Counted from the first letter of the stretch, positions 8,066-15,666 are shown. The stretch is 32,655 nucleotides of DNA from Schlesneria paludicola DSM 18645 (GCA_945862235.1 CAMAYU010000056.1:1-32655); one strand, 5' to 3'. Numbers and translations are program-made. The notes: generated by a model not told the origin, from the letters alone.

Positions 8066-8654
8066 TTTCAAGATCAGCGAGCGGACGAACCTCGTGCAGG
8101 CGCAGAAGTTCCGCGAGGCGCTGGAGAAGGCGATGCTCGGCTACACGAACAAGCAGATCACCACTGCCGAGATGATCGCCAAGCTGCTGGAGCTGGCGAA
8201 GTGGGTCCGGGAGGCGAAGCAGCACGGGCAGGACCTGGGGCTGAGCACGGAGGAAGTCGCGTTTTATGACGCACTGGCGGAGAACGGATCGGCGAAAGAA
8301 GTGATGCAGTCCGACCAACTCCGGCTGATGGCTCGTGAGCTGGCCGAGCTGGTCAAGCAGATGCCCAAGCTCGACTGGACGCAGCGGGAATCGGTCCGGG
8401 CAGACCTGCGTCGCCAGGTGCGGAGGTTGCTCGCAAAGTACGGGTATCCGCCGGACCTGTCGGAAGATGCGACGCAGCTTGTGCTCAAGCAGGCGGAACT
8501 CTCGACGGGTGCGGGTGCGTAATACGGCCGAGGCGTGATGGCGATGACGTGAGCACATCAAAGTCATCAAGGTGTCAGGAACGCGTCAGGGACCGATTCG
8601 ATCGATTTTCTCGGAGATGGTTCCTGACAACTTTTGTTACACGGACTCCTTTCT

Positions 8655-9455
8655 TCAGCCCGCAACCGGAGTTCGCATCGCCATGCGGAAATTGGCGACG
8701 GCGGATTCGGTAACACGACCCTCGCGCGTGGCCGCTTCGCATGCGGCCGAGCGAATGGCGAGGACATCAGCCGGAATGCGGCTGAGGGCCAGAAGCGACT
8801 CGCTCGTGAGCCGTCCGGCCAGCGCGAGAAACAGTCCCGCAGAGTGGCATCTTTCCGCCAGTACGGCGAGCGACGTGAGATCGCAGCAGTCCGTCAGCGT
8901 GAGACCGGTCTTGGTGAACGTGTCGATCAGCAGGCCCGAGCAGTTCGTATCAATGGCCGCTGTCAGCACGTCGTCGATCGGCGGTGACGTTGCCGCGTCG
9001 GCGTCGGCATACGCGACCGCGACCCAGTTGAGTCGCGCCGTTCGATCCACCTCAAACAAATGGCGGACTCGCAGCCACTCGTCGGACCAGTTGTTGTGTG
9101 GCGCGAGACGACTCATGCCGAGCTTCGCGAACGTGACCGATTCTGGAAGCGGCGAGGCGCTGCGCACGTCTCGCCAATTATGGACTTCGCCCAGTGCGAC
9201 GCTCAGCGGGACGGGCGTCGCGCGGTGAGTTTGCTCGTGGTTCGAGTCGGCAAGCTGTCGGGCAATTGCCGCAATGACTTCGCTGTCGGCCATGCCGAGG
9301 GACCCGCGCCGCGGCTCCTTCACGTCGAGGATGTCGGCTCCACCTCGAAGGGCCGCGCTGGCTTCCTCGGGCGAACGAACACTGACCAACAACAGCGGCC
9401 CGCGCGAGATATCAGACAACAACAGGTGATTCCCCGACTCAGCACGTTCCGTCAC
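8655..9455 (-). CDS. mfnB: (5-formylfuran-3-yl)methyl phosphate synthase
   Basis: The sequence matches the MfnB (DUF556) family: LLLVSVRSPEEASAAL, then GGADILDVKEPRRGSLG with the active-site lysine in DVKEP, FAKLGMS with a second conserved lysine, and VAYADAD. MfnB is a TIM-barrel enzyme that condenses two glyceraldehyde 3-phosphate molecules to the furan precursor of methanofuran. In planctomycetes and methylotrophs it belongs to methanofuran/tetrahydromethanopterin-linked one-carbon oxidation. No other gene of that pathway is in the window. The start is uncertain. GTG 9455 is preceded by GGAG at nine bases and gives 266 residues; GTG 9479 would add eight. Archaeal proteins begin near the LLVSV stretch, so a still later TTG is possible. 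Confidence 0.85.
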   Translation of the reverse strand: MTERAESGNHLLLSDISRGPLLLVSVRSPEEASAALRGGADILDVKEPRRGSLGMADSEVIAAIARQLADSNHEQTHRATPVPLSVALGEVHNWRDVRSASPLPESVTFAKLGMSRLAPHNNWSDEWLRVRHLFEVDRTARLNWVAVAYADADAATSPPIDDVLTAAIDTNCSGLLIDTFTKTGLTLTDCCDLTSLAVLAERCHSAGLFLALAGRLTSESLLALSRIPADVLAIRSAACEAATREGRVTESAVANFRMAMRTPVAG

Positions 9456-9487
9456 GAACAGTTTCTCCACGTCGATCACAAAACCAA

Positions 9488-9627
9488 GCTTTGTTTCAAA
9501 ACTCGCCCCACCGGGCTTGTCCCGGTGGAATCAGGTTTTTGCACTACTGCGATGGCAACCGGATTAGGAAGTAGTCCAAAGACCTGAAGACCACGCCGGC
9601 AAGCGGGGTGGGGTTTCAAAACAAAGC
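9488..9627. repeat. Palindromic repeat family B, copy B1
   Basis: Outer arms (GCTTTGTTTCAAAA at 9488 and its complement ending at 9627) enclose CCACCGGGCTTGTCCCGGTGG, TTTTTGCACTACT and a right half CCACGCCGGCAAGCGGGGTGG. The order of blocks is the same as in copy B2 at 24862-24980. It lies immediately upstream of mfnB. Confidence 0.65.
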
Positions 9628-9650
9628 CCGGTGCGGTTAATGAGCAGGTC

Positions 9651-9735
9651 TGTGGCTGGGATCCGCGCTTCGCGGCCCCCAGAGTCGTGGAACACGCGCC
9701 CGTCTGGGGGCGGCGAAACGCCGACCCCAGCCACA
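9651..9735. repeat. Imperfect hairpin repeat
   Basis: TGTGGCTGGG and GGCCCCCAGA on the left pair with TCTGGGGGC and ACCCCAGCCACA on the right, around a loop of about 20 bases. It lies just beyond the 3' end of the SH3-like gene and could help end transcription, but no U-tract follows on either strand. Confidence 0.55.
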
Positions 9736-9736
9736 T

Positions 9737-9778
9737 GTCACACGTCCTCGCTCACGCTTCGGGTTGGTGTTGCGTGCC
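9737..9778. repeat. NPKRERG-type repeat, half element
   Basis: The block TCCTCGCTCACGCTTCGGGTTGGTGTT has the same sequence as one arm of the larger hairpin at 11478-11590. It abuts the stop codon of the SH3-like gene. In planctomycete translations this block yields peptides such as NPKRERG. Confidence 0.55.
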
Positions 9779-11215
9779 TCAACGCCCCGTCTTCAATTGG
9801 ACGGGTTGCAGGCCGCGGACGGTGATCGTATCGGCACCCCAGTCTTGGCGAAACTGGCGGTCTCCGATGATGCCCATGGCTTGACCGGCATTGCGTCGCA
9901 GATCGACTCCCGCCGCCGGTTGCAGGTACGCGAGCAGCTTGCCGTCCGGAGCGATCAGCGCGTACTGCGGCCCGCCGGGAAACGTTTTCGATATCGGTTG
10001 CACGAGGCCCGCGCCGGCGAAGCCGTTCGGGTTGGCGGGGCGCGTCGTGTTGGGAGCCATCGCGCCACCGGCCGTTCCGCCGGTCGCTGTCCCCGTTGCG
10101 GGTTGTCCGGCTTGAACCATGTTGGGGATCGGTTGATTGGCGAGCGGCTGGCCCGCACCGAGTGTCGGTTGTGAGACCGGTGGCGTGGAAGTGGTGTTCG
10201 CCCCCAAGGCTCTCAACTGAGACTCGCCCTGCTGTTGGAGCGACGCCAATTGCGCATCGCGCTGCCGTGTCTCGGAGGTCAGCTTGAGAAACTCCGAGTA
10301 GTCCGCGTGAATCTTTTGATAGCGTGTGACCGCATCCAAACGGCCCGCGATCACATGGCTCATCGCGGGTTGACTGACTTCTTTGTCGAGCGTGCGGTAC
10401 TGCTCGGCGATGTTGTCGAGATTCCACGTCGGTGGTTCTTGCATGACCATCTCACGGAACTGCCGGTCGATCTTGTCGAGTCGCACTCGGAAGCCATCGG
10501 CCGGATCGACCTTCGACGAAGTTCCCTGCTCGCCCGGTCGCGGCTTCCCACCAAGTGGTGCGGGACCGGTTGAGATCGGCTTGGCGAAGGCATCAGGGTC
10601 TAAGCCCTCGGCCACAGGTCCAGACGGCTTCTTGCCGCGCGGCAGTGGCTCGGCGGGAAACGGTTCCGAACGAATCGCGTCGGACGCGACGAGGGCTTTG
10701 CGGGGGATCCAGCGCCATTCGCGCTTGATCGGGCTGATCTTGTACATCAGCTTGGACCGGTCCTCGAACACGAACGTTTTCTCGCCGAGAATCTGGACCG
10801 CATCGCCCTTGGACAGATTGCCCTGAATGGTCGTGAACTCATCGGGATTGATCGAGCTGCCAATGTGAACGACGACGTTGTTCGCCTTCAGCACCCCCGC
10901 GTTGTCCCCCGACTTTTGAACGTGCTCCGCAAGGATCCAACTGAAGCTGCCGGACGGCGGCGCGATCATGCACCAGCCTCCCGGATCGTGGCGATGGACC
11001 ATGACCTTGTCCGCTCGCTTCAGCTTTTCGGTCGGATAGAAGTTCGGGCCGGGACCGCTCCGCACGTACTCGCCATCCAGATCGACGACGGCCTCGTAGG
11101 GAAATTTGCGATCTTGCGCTGTGGCTTGCGTGATGAAGTGACTGACGTCCACTAGGCACACCGCGACAAACAGCGCGGAGCGAACGAGTGACCAGCGCGG
11201 AGAGATAGAGCGCAT
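9779..11215 (-). CDS. Secreted SH3-like domain protein
   Basis: A 478-residue protein with a signal peptide (hydrophobic segment at residues 12-32, cleavage near ATAQ). Residues about 40-100 form a bacterial SH3-like domain (YVRSGPGPNFYPTEKL, GWCMIAPP, FSWILAEHV). A second SH3-like unit follows at about 105-180 (VVVHIGSS, KGDAVQILGE, WRWIPRKAL). The middle is helical and charged, and residues about 350-410 are low-complexity, rich in Gly, Pro, Ala, Thr and Gln. The C-terminus has a short beta-type segment (YALIAPDGKLLAYLQP). Start ATG 11215 is supported by AAGGAGG five bases upstream. Bacterial SH3 domains bind peptidoglycan or other surface ligands, so an envelope function is likely. The overall architecture is one I associate with planctomycetes, but I know no defined function. 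Confidence 0.8.
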   Translation of the reverse strand: MRSISPRWSLVRSALFVAVCLVDVSHFITQATAQDRKFPYEAVVDLDGEYVRSGPGPNFYPTEKLKRADKVMVHRHDPGGWCMIAPPSGSFSWILAEHVQKSGDNAGVLKANNVVVHIGSSINPDEFTTIQGNLSKGDAVQILGEKTFVFEDRSKLMYKISPIKREWRWIPRKALVASDAIRSEPFPAEPLPRGKKPSGPVAEGLDPDAFAKPISTGPAPLGGKPRPGEQGTSSKVDPADGFRVRLDKIDRQFREMVMQEPPTWNLDNIAEQYRTLDKEVSQPAMSHVIAGRLDAVTRYQKIHADYSEFLKLTSETRQRDAQLASLQQQGESQLRALGANTTSTPPVSQPTLGAGQPLANQPIPNMVQAGQPATGTATGGTAGGAMAPNTTRPANPNGFAGAGLVQPISKTFPGGPQYALIAPDGKLLAYLQPAAGVDLRRNAGQAMGIIGDRQFRQDWGADTITVRGLQPVQLKTGR

Positions 11216-11261
11216 GTGAGCCTCCTTAGCTATACCCCACGCGGCACAAAGTGAGTGGTTT

Positions 11262-11344
11262 CTGAGCGGGGCGGCGTCAGCCCCCTGGCTCTTCCCAAGC
11301 GTGCTTTACGCCCAAGAACCGGGAGCTGACGCCACCCCACTCAG
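11262..11344. repeat. Hairpin repeat family E, copy E1
   Basis: The left arm CTGAGCGGGGCGGCGTCAGC pairs with GCTGACGCCACCCCACTCAG on the right, with an inner CTGGCTCTT/AAGAACCGGG. The core GAGC(G/C)GGGCGGCGTCAGCCCCC is shared with E3. The left flank ACAAAGTGAGTG is also found beside E3. Confidence 0.7.
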
Positions 11345-11477
11345 ATGTCTCATCACTGACCGCGCGAGGTATAGAACAGCATGGAAAACAAGAACGTGAT
11401 CGGGCGTGAGAGGTGAGGACGAGTCTGTCGAGTGACGCCCTGACTCAATAAAACGTCCAAGGGAAACCACCTTCCCT

Positions 11478-11590
11478 AAGAACTTGTCCAGGAACAACTC
11501 CAACTCGAAGCGTGAGCGAGCACGCATGTCGCTCGACTCTCGTCCTCGCTCACGCTTCGGATTGGTGTTGTTCTTGGACAAGTTCTAAGA
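11478..11590. repeat. NPKRERG-type hairpin repeat, full element
   Basis: The arms of about 45 bases run from TAAGAACTTGTCC through GAACAACTCCAACTCGAAGC to GTGAGCGAG. They return as CTCGCTCACGCTTCGGATTG, GTGTTGTTC and GGACAAGTTCTAAG, with a few mismatches and a loop of about 25 bases. Related half or divergent copies are at 9737-9778, 22763-22843 and about 29875-29930. Confidence 0.75.
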
Positions 11591-11814
11591 CCGCGCGGGT
11601 TCTAGTCCACCGGCAGAATCTGCTCAATATCGGTTTTGCTCACCCCTGATAGGTGACTCGCCTCTGGTTCAGACCGCGCGAAGCCGCGACAGCGTGGCGA
11701 TTGGGGTTGGCTCACTTGGAGGCCAAATCTATACTCCGCGCGCATTCGCCGAATTGAGGTGAACGCCGTCAGAAATGACGTATTTCTTGGCACGCCACAG
11801 CAGGGAGGCATCGC

Positions 11815-12747
11815 GTGGACAAGGTTCTGATCGCAGGTATCGAGACGGTCGTAGGCGGCAATCTCGCAGTCGGTTTGGCTCAACGAGCATTGGTCACGGG
11901 CGTCAGTCTCAGTGAGCCAGTTCACATCACGGGGATCAACATCGAAGCGCGCGTCGCTTCCAACAGTGAAGCCGTGCTTCAATTGATCGAGCGGGTGCAA
12001 CCCAGCCGCGTCGTCCTGTGCGGCAACGCTTCGCGTGCCGGTTGGTCGGGGAGCGCGTTGCCGAGCGAAGGCGATCTCGCACAAGCGGCCGCGTGGAGTG
12101 AAGCCGCGCGACAAGCGGGCATTCAGCTCACGTTGATCTCATCCGACGCGATCTTTACCGGCCCGTGGATGTTTCATTCCGAGAACAGCCAGAGCCTCTG
12201 CCCGACCGCACCGGCCCAAGCCTTGCGCGACATCGAAGCGCGCGTCCAAGCCGATTGCCCCGACGCACTGATCGTGCGGACGCATGCCTTCGGTTGGCAG
12301 CCGGGTGAAAAGCAAGGCTGGATCGAGTCACTATTGACTCGGCTCGAACGCAGCTTTGAAACGGAACTCGATTGCACCCGCTATGCCTCACCAATCCTCG
12401 CGTCTGATTTGACCGAAATCATCGCCGGCGCATGGGCCACCGGTCTGAGCGGCATCTATCACGTCGCCGGTGCGGAGCGAGTCAACCCAGTTCAGTTCGC
12501 CAGTCGCCTCGCGCAGCAGTTCCATCTGCCGATCCCACTGTCGCTCGCATCGGAGTCACTGATCGGTCGCCCCAGCGGCTTCGGTTGTGGCGAGACCTCG
12601 CTGCAAACCCGCAAGGTCCGTCGCGCTCTCGGTATGTCGATGCCCATGCTCAACGAAGGGATTCAACGCCTCTTCCAACAACACGCCGACGGCTACCGCC
12701 AGCAATTGTCCGCACGAGCCAGCCTGCCCATCAGCAAGGTAGCGTGA
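11815..12747 (+). CDS. RmlD-like sugar-nucleotide-binding (SDR) protein
   Basis: The 310-residue protein has the outline of extended short-chain dehydrogenases of the RmlD (dTDP-4-dehydrorhamnose reductase) type. These features are an N-terminal beta strand with a degenerate glycine motif (VLIAGIETVVGG), LIERVQPSRVVLCGNAS at strand 4, QLTLISSDAIFTG, LIVRTHAFGW and GIYHVAGAERVN. The start is GTG 11815 with AGGGAGG seven bases upstream. The usual Tyr-x-x-x-Lys catalytic pair should follow the SSDAIF strand, but there the sequence reads PAQALRDIEARV, with no Tyr. The Gly-x-x-Gly-x-x-Gly dinucleotide motif is also incomplete. It may therefore bind a nucleotide sugar without being an active reductase. 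No rhamnose pathway genes are nearby. Confidence 0.75.
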   Translation: MDKVLIAGIETVVGGNLAVGLAQRALVTGVSLSEPVHITGINIEARVASNSEAVLQLIERVQPSRVVLCGNASRAGWSGSALPSEGDLAQAAAWSEAARQAGIQLTLISSDAIFTGPWMFHSENSQSLCPTAPAQALRDIEARVQADCPDALIVRTHAFGWQPGEKQGWIESLLTRLERSFETELDCTRYASPILASDLTEIIAGAWATGLSGIYHVAGAERVNPVQFASRLAQQFHLPIPLSLASESLIGRPSGFGCGETSLQTRKVRRALGMSMPMLNEGIQRLFQQHADGYRQQLSARASLPISKVA

Positions 12748-13075
12748 GCTGATCCGGTCGAGCGTCAGCTCGCTCAAATGCCTTTCTGAGCGGGGGACGT
12801 GAGTCCCCTAGTCCTTGGGCGTAAGACCGAATTGGAAAAACCGGGGGACTCACGTCCCCCGCTCGGAAGTGGCAAGCCAAGAGGGCTAACGCCCAAGAGC
12901 GACGCGGTTCAGCGCGGCATTCGATGTCACCGTCTGATGTGCGCATCGACTGGCAGGTGCTTGAGACGGGCGATACAAGTTTGTCGCCTGTCGTGGATCG
13001 TGGTTGTGAAGGCTCGCCTTTGGAACACGGTCTCGCGGGCAATCCCGCCTGAACTCGCCTCCCGCGAACCTGCCC
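12748..13075. other. Intergenic region with one hairpin
   Basis: Apart from the family E hairpin at 12786-12866 no feature was recognised. Open frames here are antisense or short and lack any family pattern. Confidence 0.5.
12786..12866. repeat. Hairpin repeat family E, copy E2
   Basis: CTGAGCGGGGGACGTGAGTC pairs with GACTCACGTCCCCCGCTCGG, with a loop of about 35 bases. It lies 38 bases after the RmlD-like gene. The GAGCGGGG ends are the same as in E1, but the inner block differs (ACGTGAGT in place of GCGTCAGC). Confidence 0.7.
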
Positions 13076-15499
13076 ATGACTCCGCTCCTTCGACTTGTCA
13101 CGACGCCGGTGATCCTCACTGGTGTGCTGTCTGCGACACTCATCACCGCACCGTTTGCTTCCGCTCAAGAGCCGGCATCCGCCTCGTCGCAGGCGGCGTC
13201 GCCGCTGGCCAAACGGTTCACCGACGAGAGCCTTCCGTTCGTCCGTAAGCACTGCTTCGAGTGTCACGGCGAAAAAGATGTTCAAGCCGATCTGAGTCTC
13301 TTCGCCGACACGAGCCCGGCGTCAGTGGTGAAGCGACGCGCGGTGTGGGAGAGCGTGGTTGAAATGATTTCGACGGGGCAGATGCCTCCGTCGGACAAGC
13401 CGCGTCCCGAGCAAGCTGACACCGACAAGTTCCTCGCCGCGATCAATGCGGTGTTTGAAGATCACGATCTCCACGCACCGCTCGATCCGGGTCGAGTCAC
13501 TGTGCGGCGGCTCAATCGGGTCGAGTACAACCGGACCGTGCGCGACTTGATGGGGATCGACTTCAACGCCGCCGAAGACTTCCCGTCGGACGACATCGGT
13601 CATGGCTTCGACAACATCGGCGACGTACTCACAGTCTCGCCCGTGCTGATGGAACGTTACCTCGCGGCGGCCGAGTCGATCGTCAACAAGGCGATCCTCG
13701 TCGGCCCACCACCGCCACCACCGAAGCGGCATCTCGTCGCGACGTTTCTGCGATCGACCAAGATGGAACAGTTTCGCGAAGTGAGCGTTCGCAGTTTGGA
13801 GGCCGCTGGCAATCTCAGCACGGTTCACAAGTTGACGGTCGCGGGTGAATACATCCTGCGGTTCCGTGGTTGGGGACGGCAGGTCGGGACGGAGTCGGTG
13901 AAGATCGCGTTCGAGATCGACGACAACGAAATTGGAACGACCGACATCAAAGCGACGAAAGACGGAAAAGAGACGTTCGATGCCAAGCCGGTCTGGCTTG
14001 AACCGGGCGAACGTCGCGTCGCAATCGAGTTCCGTAACCCTGAGATCGACGCCGAGATCGCGAACCTCGACGAAGCTCAACGCGCCCTGTTCGTGCAGTT
14101 CATCGAGTTGGAAGGGCCGCTCGACATGATCCCGCCGTCGCACAAGATGTTGCTCAAGTGCGACACGACGAAGAGCAAGCCCGAGCAGACGCGCGAGGTT
14201 ATGAATCGTTTTCTTGCGCGAGCCTATCGTCGTCCCGTGACCAAAGACGAAGTGGAACGACTCGTGGTGCTGGCAACTCTCGCGCAGGACGAAGGTCTGT
14301 CGTGGGAGGCTTCAATGCAGCGGGCGATGCTCGCAGCGCTCGTCTCGCCCAAGTTCCTCTTCCGACTAGAACTCGATGATCGGCCGAATCCCCCCGCGAC
14401 GACCGAGCCTTCGTCACCGAACAACCTCGCGCCGCAAGCACTCGATGAGTACCAGCTCGCGTCGCGGCTCTCGTACTTCCTTTGGAGCACGATGCCCGAT
14501 GACGAACTCTTCGCACTGGCGGGCAAGGGCGAACTGACGCAGAACCTTGATGCTCAAGTTCGACGGATGCTGGCTGACCCCAAATCGAGGTCACTTGTCG
14601 ATCAATTCGCGATGCAGTGGTTGCAGCTTCAGCGGCTGAAAACGGTCTCGCCCGACACGAAGCTCTTCCCGCAATTCGACGACGCCCTGCGCGCGGCGAT
14701 GTTCCAAGAAACCGAACTCTTCATCGACGCCATCATCCACGAAGACCGGAGCATCCTCGATCTGATCGACGCCGACTTCACGTTCGTCAACCGACCGCTC
14801 GCCCGGCACTATGGCCTCGAAAACGCGATGAGCAAGCTGCCCGGTGCCGATCCGCGCCGCCGACGGTCCGATCGAAATCGCGAACTCGACTTCGAACGGA
14901 TCACACTTCCCGACAAGCAGCGCGGCGGGCTGCTGACTCAAGCCAGCATCCTCACCGTGACGAGCAACCCGACGCGCACATCACCGGTCAAGCGAGGCCG
15001 CTGGATTCTCGAACAGATTCTCGGCGCACCGCCTCCGCCGCCCCCCCCGAACGTTCCCGAGTTGCCCGAAGGAGACAAAGCCCAACTGACCGGATCGCTT
15101 CGCCAGCGCATGGAACAGCACCGCGCGAATCCTTCGTGCGCGAACTGTCACGCGAAGATGGACCCGCTCGGCTTCGCCTTCGAGAACTTCGACGCCATCG
15201 GCGGTTTCCGTCAAAAGGACGGTGAGTTCCCCATCGAGACGGCCGGTGTCCTGCCCGGTGGCAAGACGTTCCAAGGCCCGGCGGAACTGAAGACGCTCCT
15301 GATGGAGCAGCGCTCCAAACTCAGTCGCAACCTGACCGAGAAGCTGATGACCTACGCCCTCGGTCGCGGACTGGAACACTACGACCGCCGAGCCGTCCTC
15401 AAAATCCAAACGGCGCTCGAACAGAACGGCTACAAGTTCTCGACCCTCGCCATCGAGATCGCCAAAAGCGACCCGTTCCGGATGAAGCGCGGCGAGTGA
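13076..15499 (+). CDS. Planctomycete cytochrome-c-like protein with DUF1587-DUF1592-DUF1588-DUF1585 domains
   Basis: An 807-residue protein with a signal peptide (residues 1-30, cleavage near ASA-Q). Two heme-c binding motifs are visible: CFECH (Cys60, His64) in a PSCyt1-like N-terminal domain, and CANCH (Cys688, His692) in DUF1588, followed by KMDPLGFAFENFDAIGGFR. Between them are DUF1587 (VRRLNRVEYNRTVRDLMGID), a carbohydrate-binding-like beta region (about 240-350), DUF1595 (ARAYRRPVTKDEVERL) and DUF1592 (YQLASRLSYFLWSTMPDD). DUF1585 closes the protein (LTEKLMTYALGRGLEHYDRR). Proline runs at about residues 218-223 and 650-660 act as linkers. These are periplasmic or surface proteins of unknown reaction, probably redox-active through heme. 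They are commonly followed by a DUF1552 gene, which is not present here. Confidence 0.92.
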   Translation: MTPLLRLVTTPVILTGVLSATLITAPFASAQEPASASSQAASPLAKRFTDESLPFVRKHCFECHGEKDVQADLSLFADTSPASVVKRRAVWESVVEMISTGQMPPSDKPRPEQADTDKFLAAINAVFEDHDLHAPLDPGRVTVRRLNRVEYNRTVRDLMGIDFNAAEDFPSDDIGHGFDNIGDVLTVSPVLMERYLAAAESIVNKAILVGPPPPPPKRHLVATFLRSTKMEQFREVSVRSLEAAGNLSTVHKLTVAGEYILRFRGWGRQVGTESVKIAFEIDDNEIGTTDIKATKDGKETFDAKPVWLEPGERRVAIEFRNPEIDAEIANLDEAQRALFVQFIELEGPLDMIPPSHKMLLKCDTTKSKPEQTREVMNRFLARAYRRPVTKDEVERLVVLATLAQDEGLSWEASMQRAMLAALVSPKFLFRLELDDRPNPPATTEPSSPNNLAPQALDEYQLASRLSYFLWSTMPDDELFALAGKGELTQNLDAQVRRMLADPKSRSLVDQFAMQWLQLQRLKTVSPDTKLFPQFDDALRAAMFQETELFIDAIIHEDRSILDLIDADFTFVNRPLARHYGLENAMSKLPGADPRRRRSDRNRELDFERITLPDKQRGGLLTQASILTVTSNPTRTSPVKRGRWILEQILGAPPPPPPPNVPELPEGDKAQLTGSLRQRMEQHRANPSCANCHAKMDPLGFAFENFDAIGGFRQKDGEFPIETAGVLPGGKTFQGPAELKTLLMEQRSKLSRNLTEKLMTYALGRGLEHYDRRAVLKIQTALEQNGYKFSTLAIEIAKSDPFRMKRGE

Positions 15500-15554
15500 G
15501 TGAATGCGAGTGCATTGCCCACGCAGTGAACCGACGCGGCGAAGCCGCGGCCAA

Positions 15555-15666
15555 AGTAGCTTTCATCGCTCCGCGTGAAGGAAGCCATGCGCGAGTCCAA
15601 CATGGATTGGCATCATCAGCGTCCACTTCCCATCGGCTTCCTTCACGCGGAGCGATGTAGGCTACT
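15555..15666. repeat. Long hairpin repeat (CGCTCCGCGTGAAGGAAGCC type)
   Basis: The arms 15555-15586 and 15635-15666 are 32 bases each with two mismatches. The core is CATCGCTCCGCGTGAAGGAAGCC, with a loop of about 48 bases. It sits between the convergent 3' ends of the DUF1592 gene and truD and could act as a bidirectional terminator, although no U-tract is seen. Confidence 0.75.

Larger units (their letters stand above)
7540..8522 (+). pseudogene. Type I restriction enzyme subunit HsdR, decayed C-terminal remnant
   Basis: Pieces of the HsdR C-terminal region are readable in all three forward frames. HLAFFQRIAAMIRKR (about 7553) is in frame 1. DIDAAVRQVIGDAVDAGEV then IDLFAAAGLD (to 7720) is in frame 2. 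GLDAARLDILSEDFLNRV (7873-7926) is back in frame 1. From about 8068, ISERTNLVQAQKF onward to the stop at 8520-8522 is in frame 3 and contains WVREAKQHGQDLGLSTEE, VAFYDALAEN and KYGYPPD. This order is that of intact HsdR proteins. Two palindromic elements (7721-7881 and about 7955-8065) interrupt it. The helicase and nuclease parts of HsdR and the partner genes hsdM and hsdS are absent from the window. The last segment stays open for 142 codons from GTG 8094 and might be annotated as a separate gene, but it is only the HsdR tail. Confidence 0.85.
11216..11814. other. Intergenic region with two hairpin repeats
   Basis: No gene was seen. It holds the family E hairpin at 11262-11344 and the NPKRERG-type hairpin at 11478-11590. 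Between and after them is unstructured sequence. The promoters of the divergent SH3-like and RmlD-like genes should lie here, but no convincing -35/-10 pair was identified. Confidence 0.5.

Noticed and set aside
8094..8522. Possible independent gene of 142 codons
   Set aside because: It is the tail of HsdR with the conserved sequence continuing upstream of the GTG, so it is a pseudogene segment.
7854..8570. Minus-strand open frame of 238 codons containing RAGGNP and WIPACAGMT
   Set aside because: Antisense to the hsdR remnant and built around a well-known palindromic repeat that yields these peptides artificially.
8572..9228. Open frame of 218 codons antisense to mfnB
   Set aside because: mfnB motifs on the minus strand explain the region.
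9488..9735. Dense repeats considered as a CRISPR array
   Set aside because: Units are different palindromes, not regularly spaced identical repeats, and no cas gene is present.
11306..11581. Open frame containing NPKRERG
   Set aside because: Translation of a palindromic intergenic repeat, not a conserved gene.
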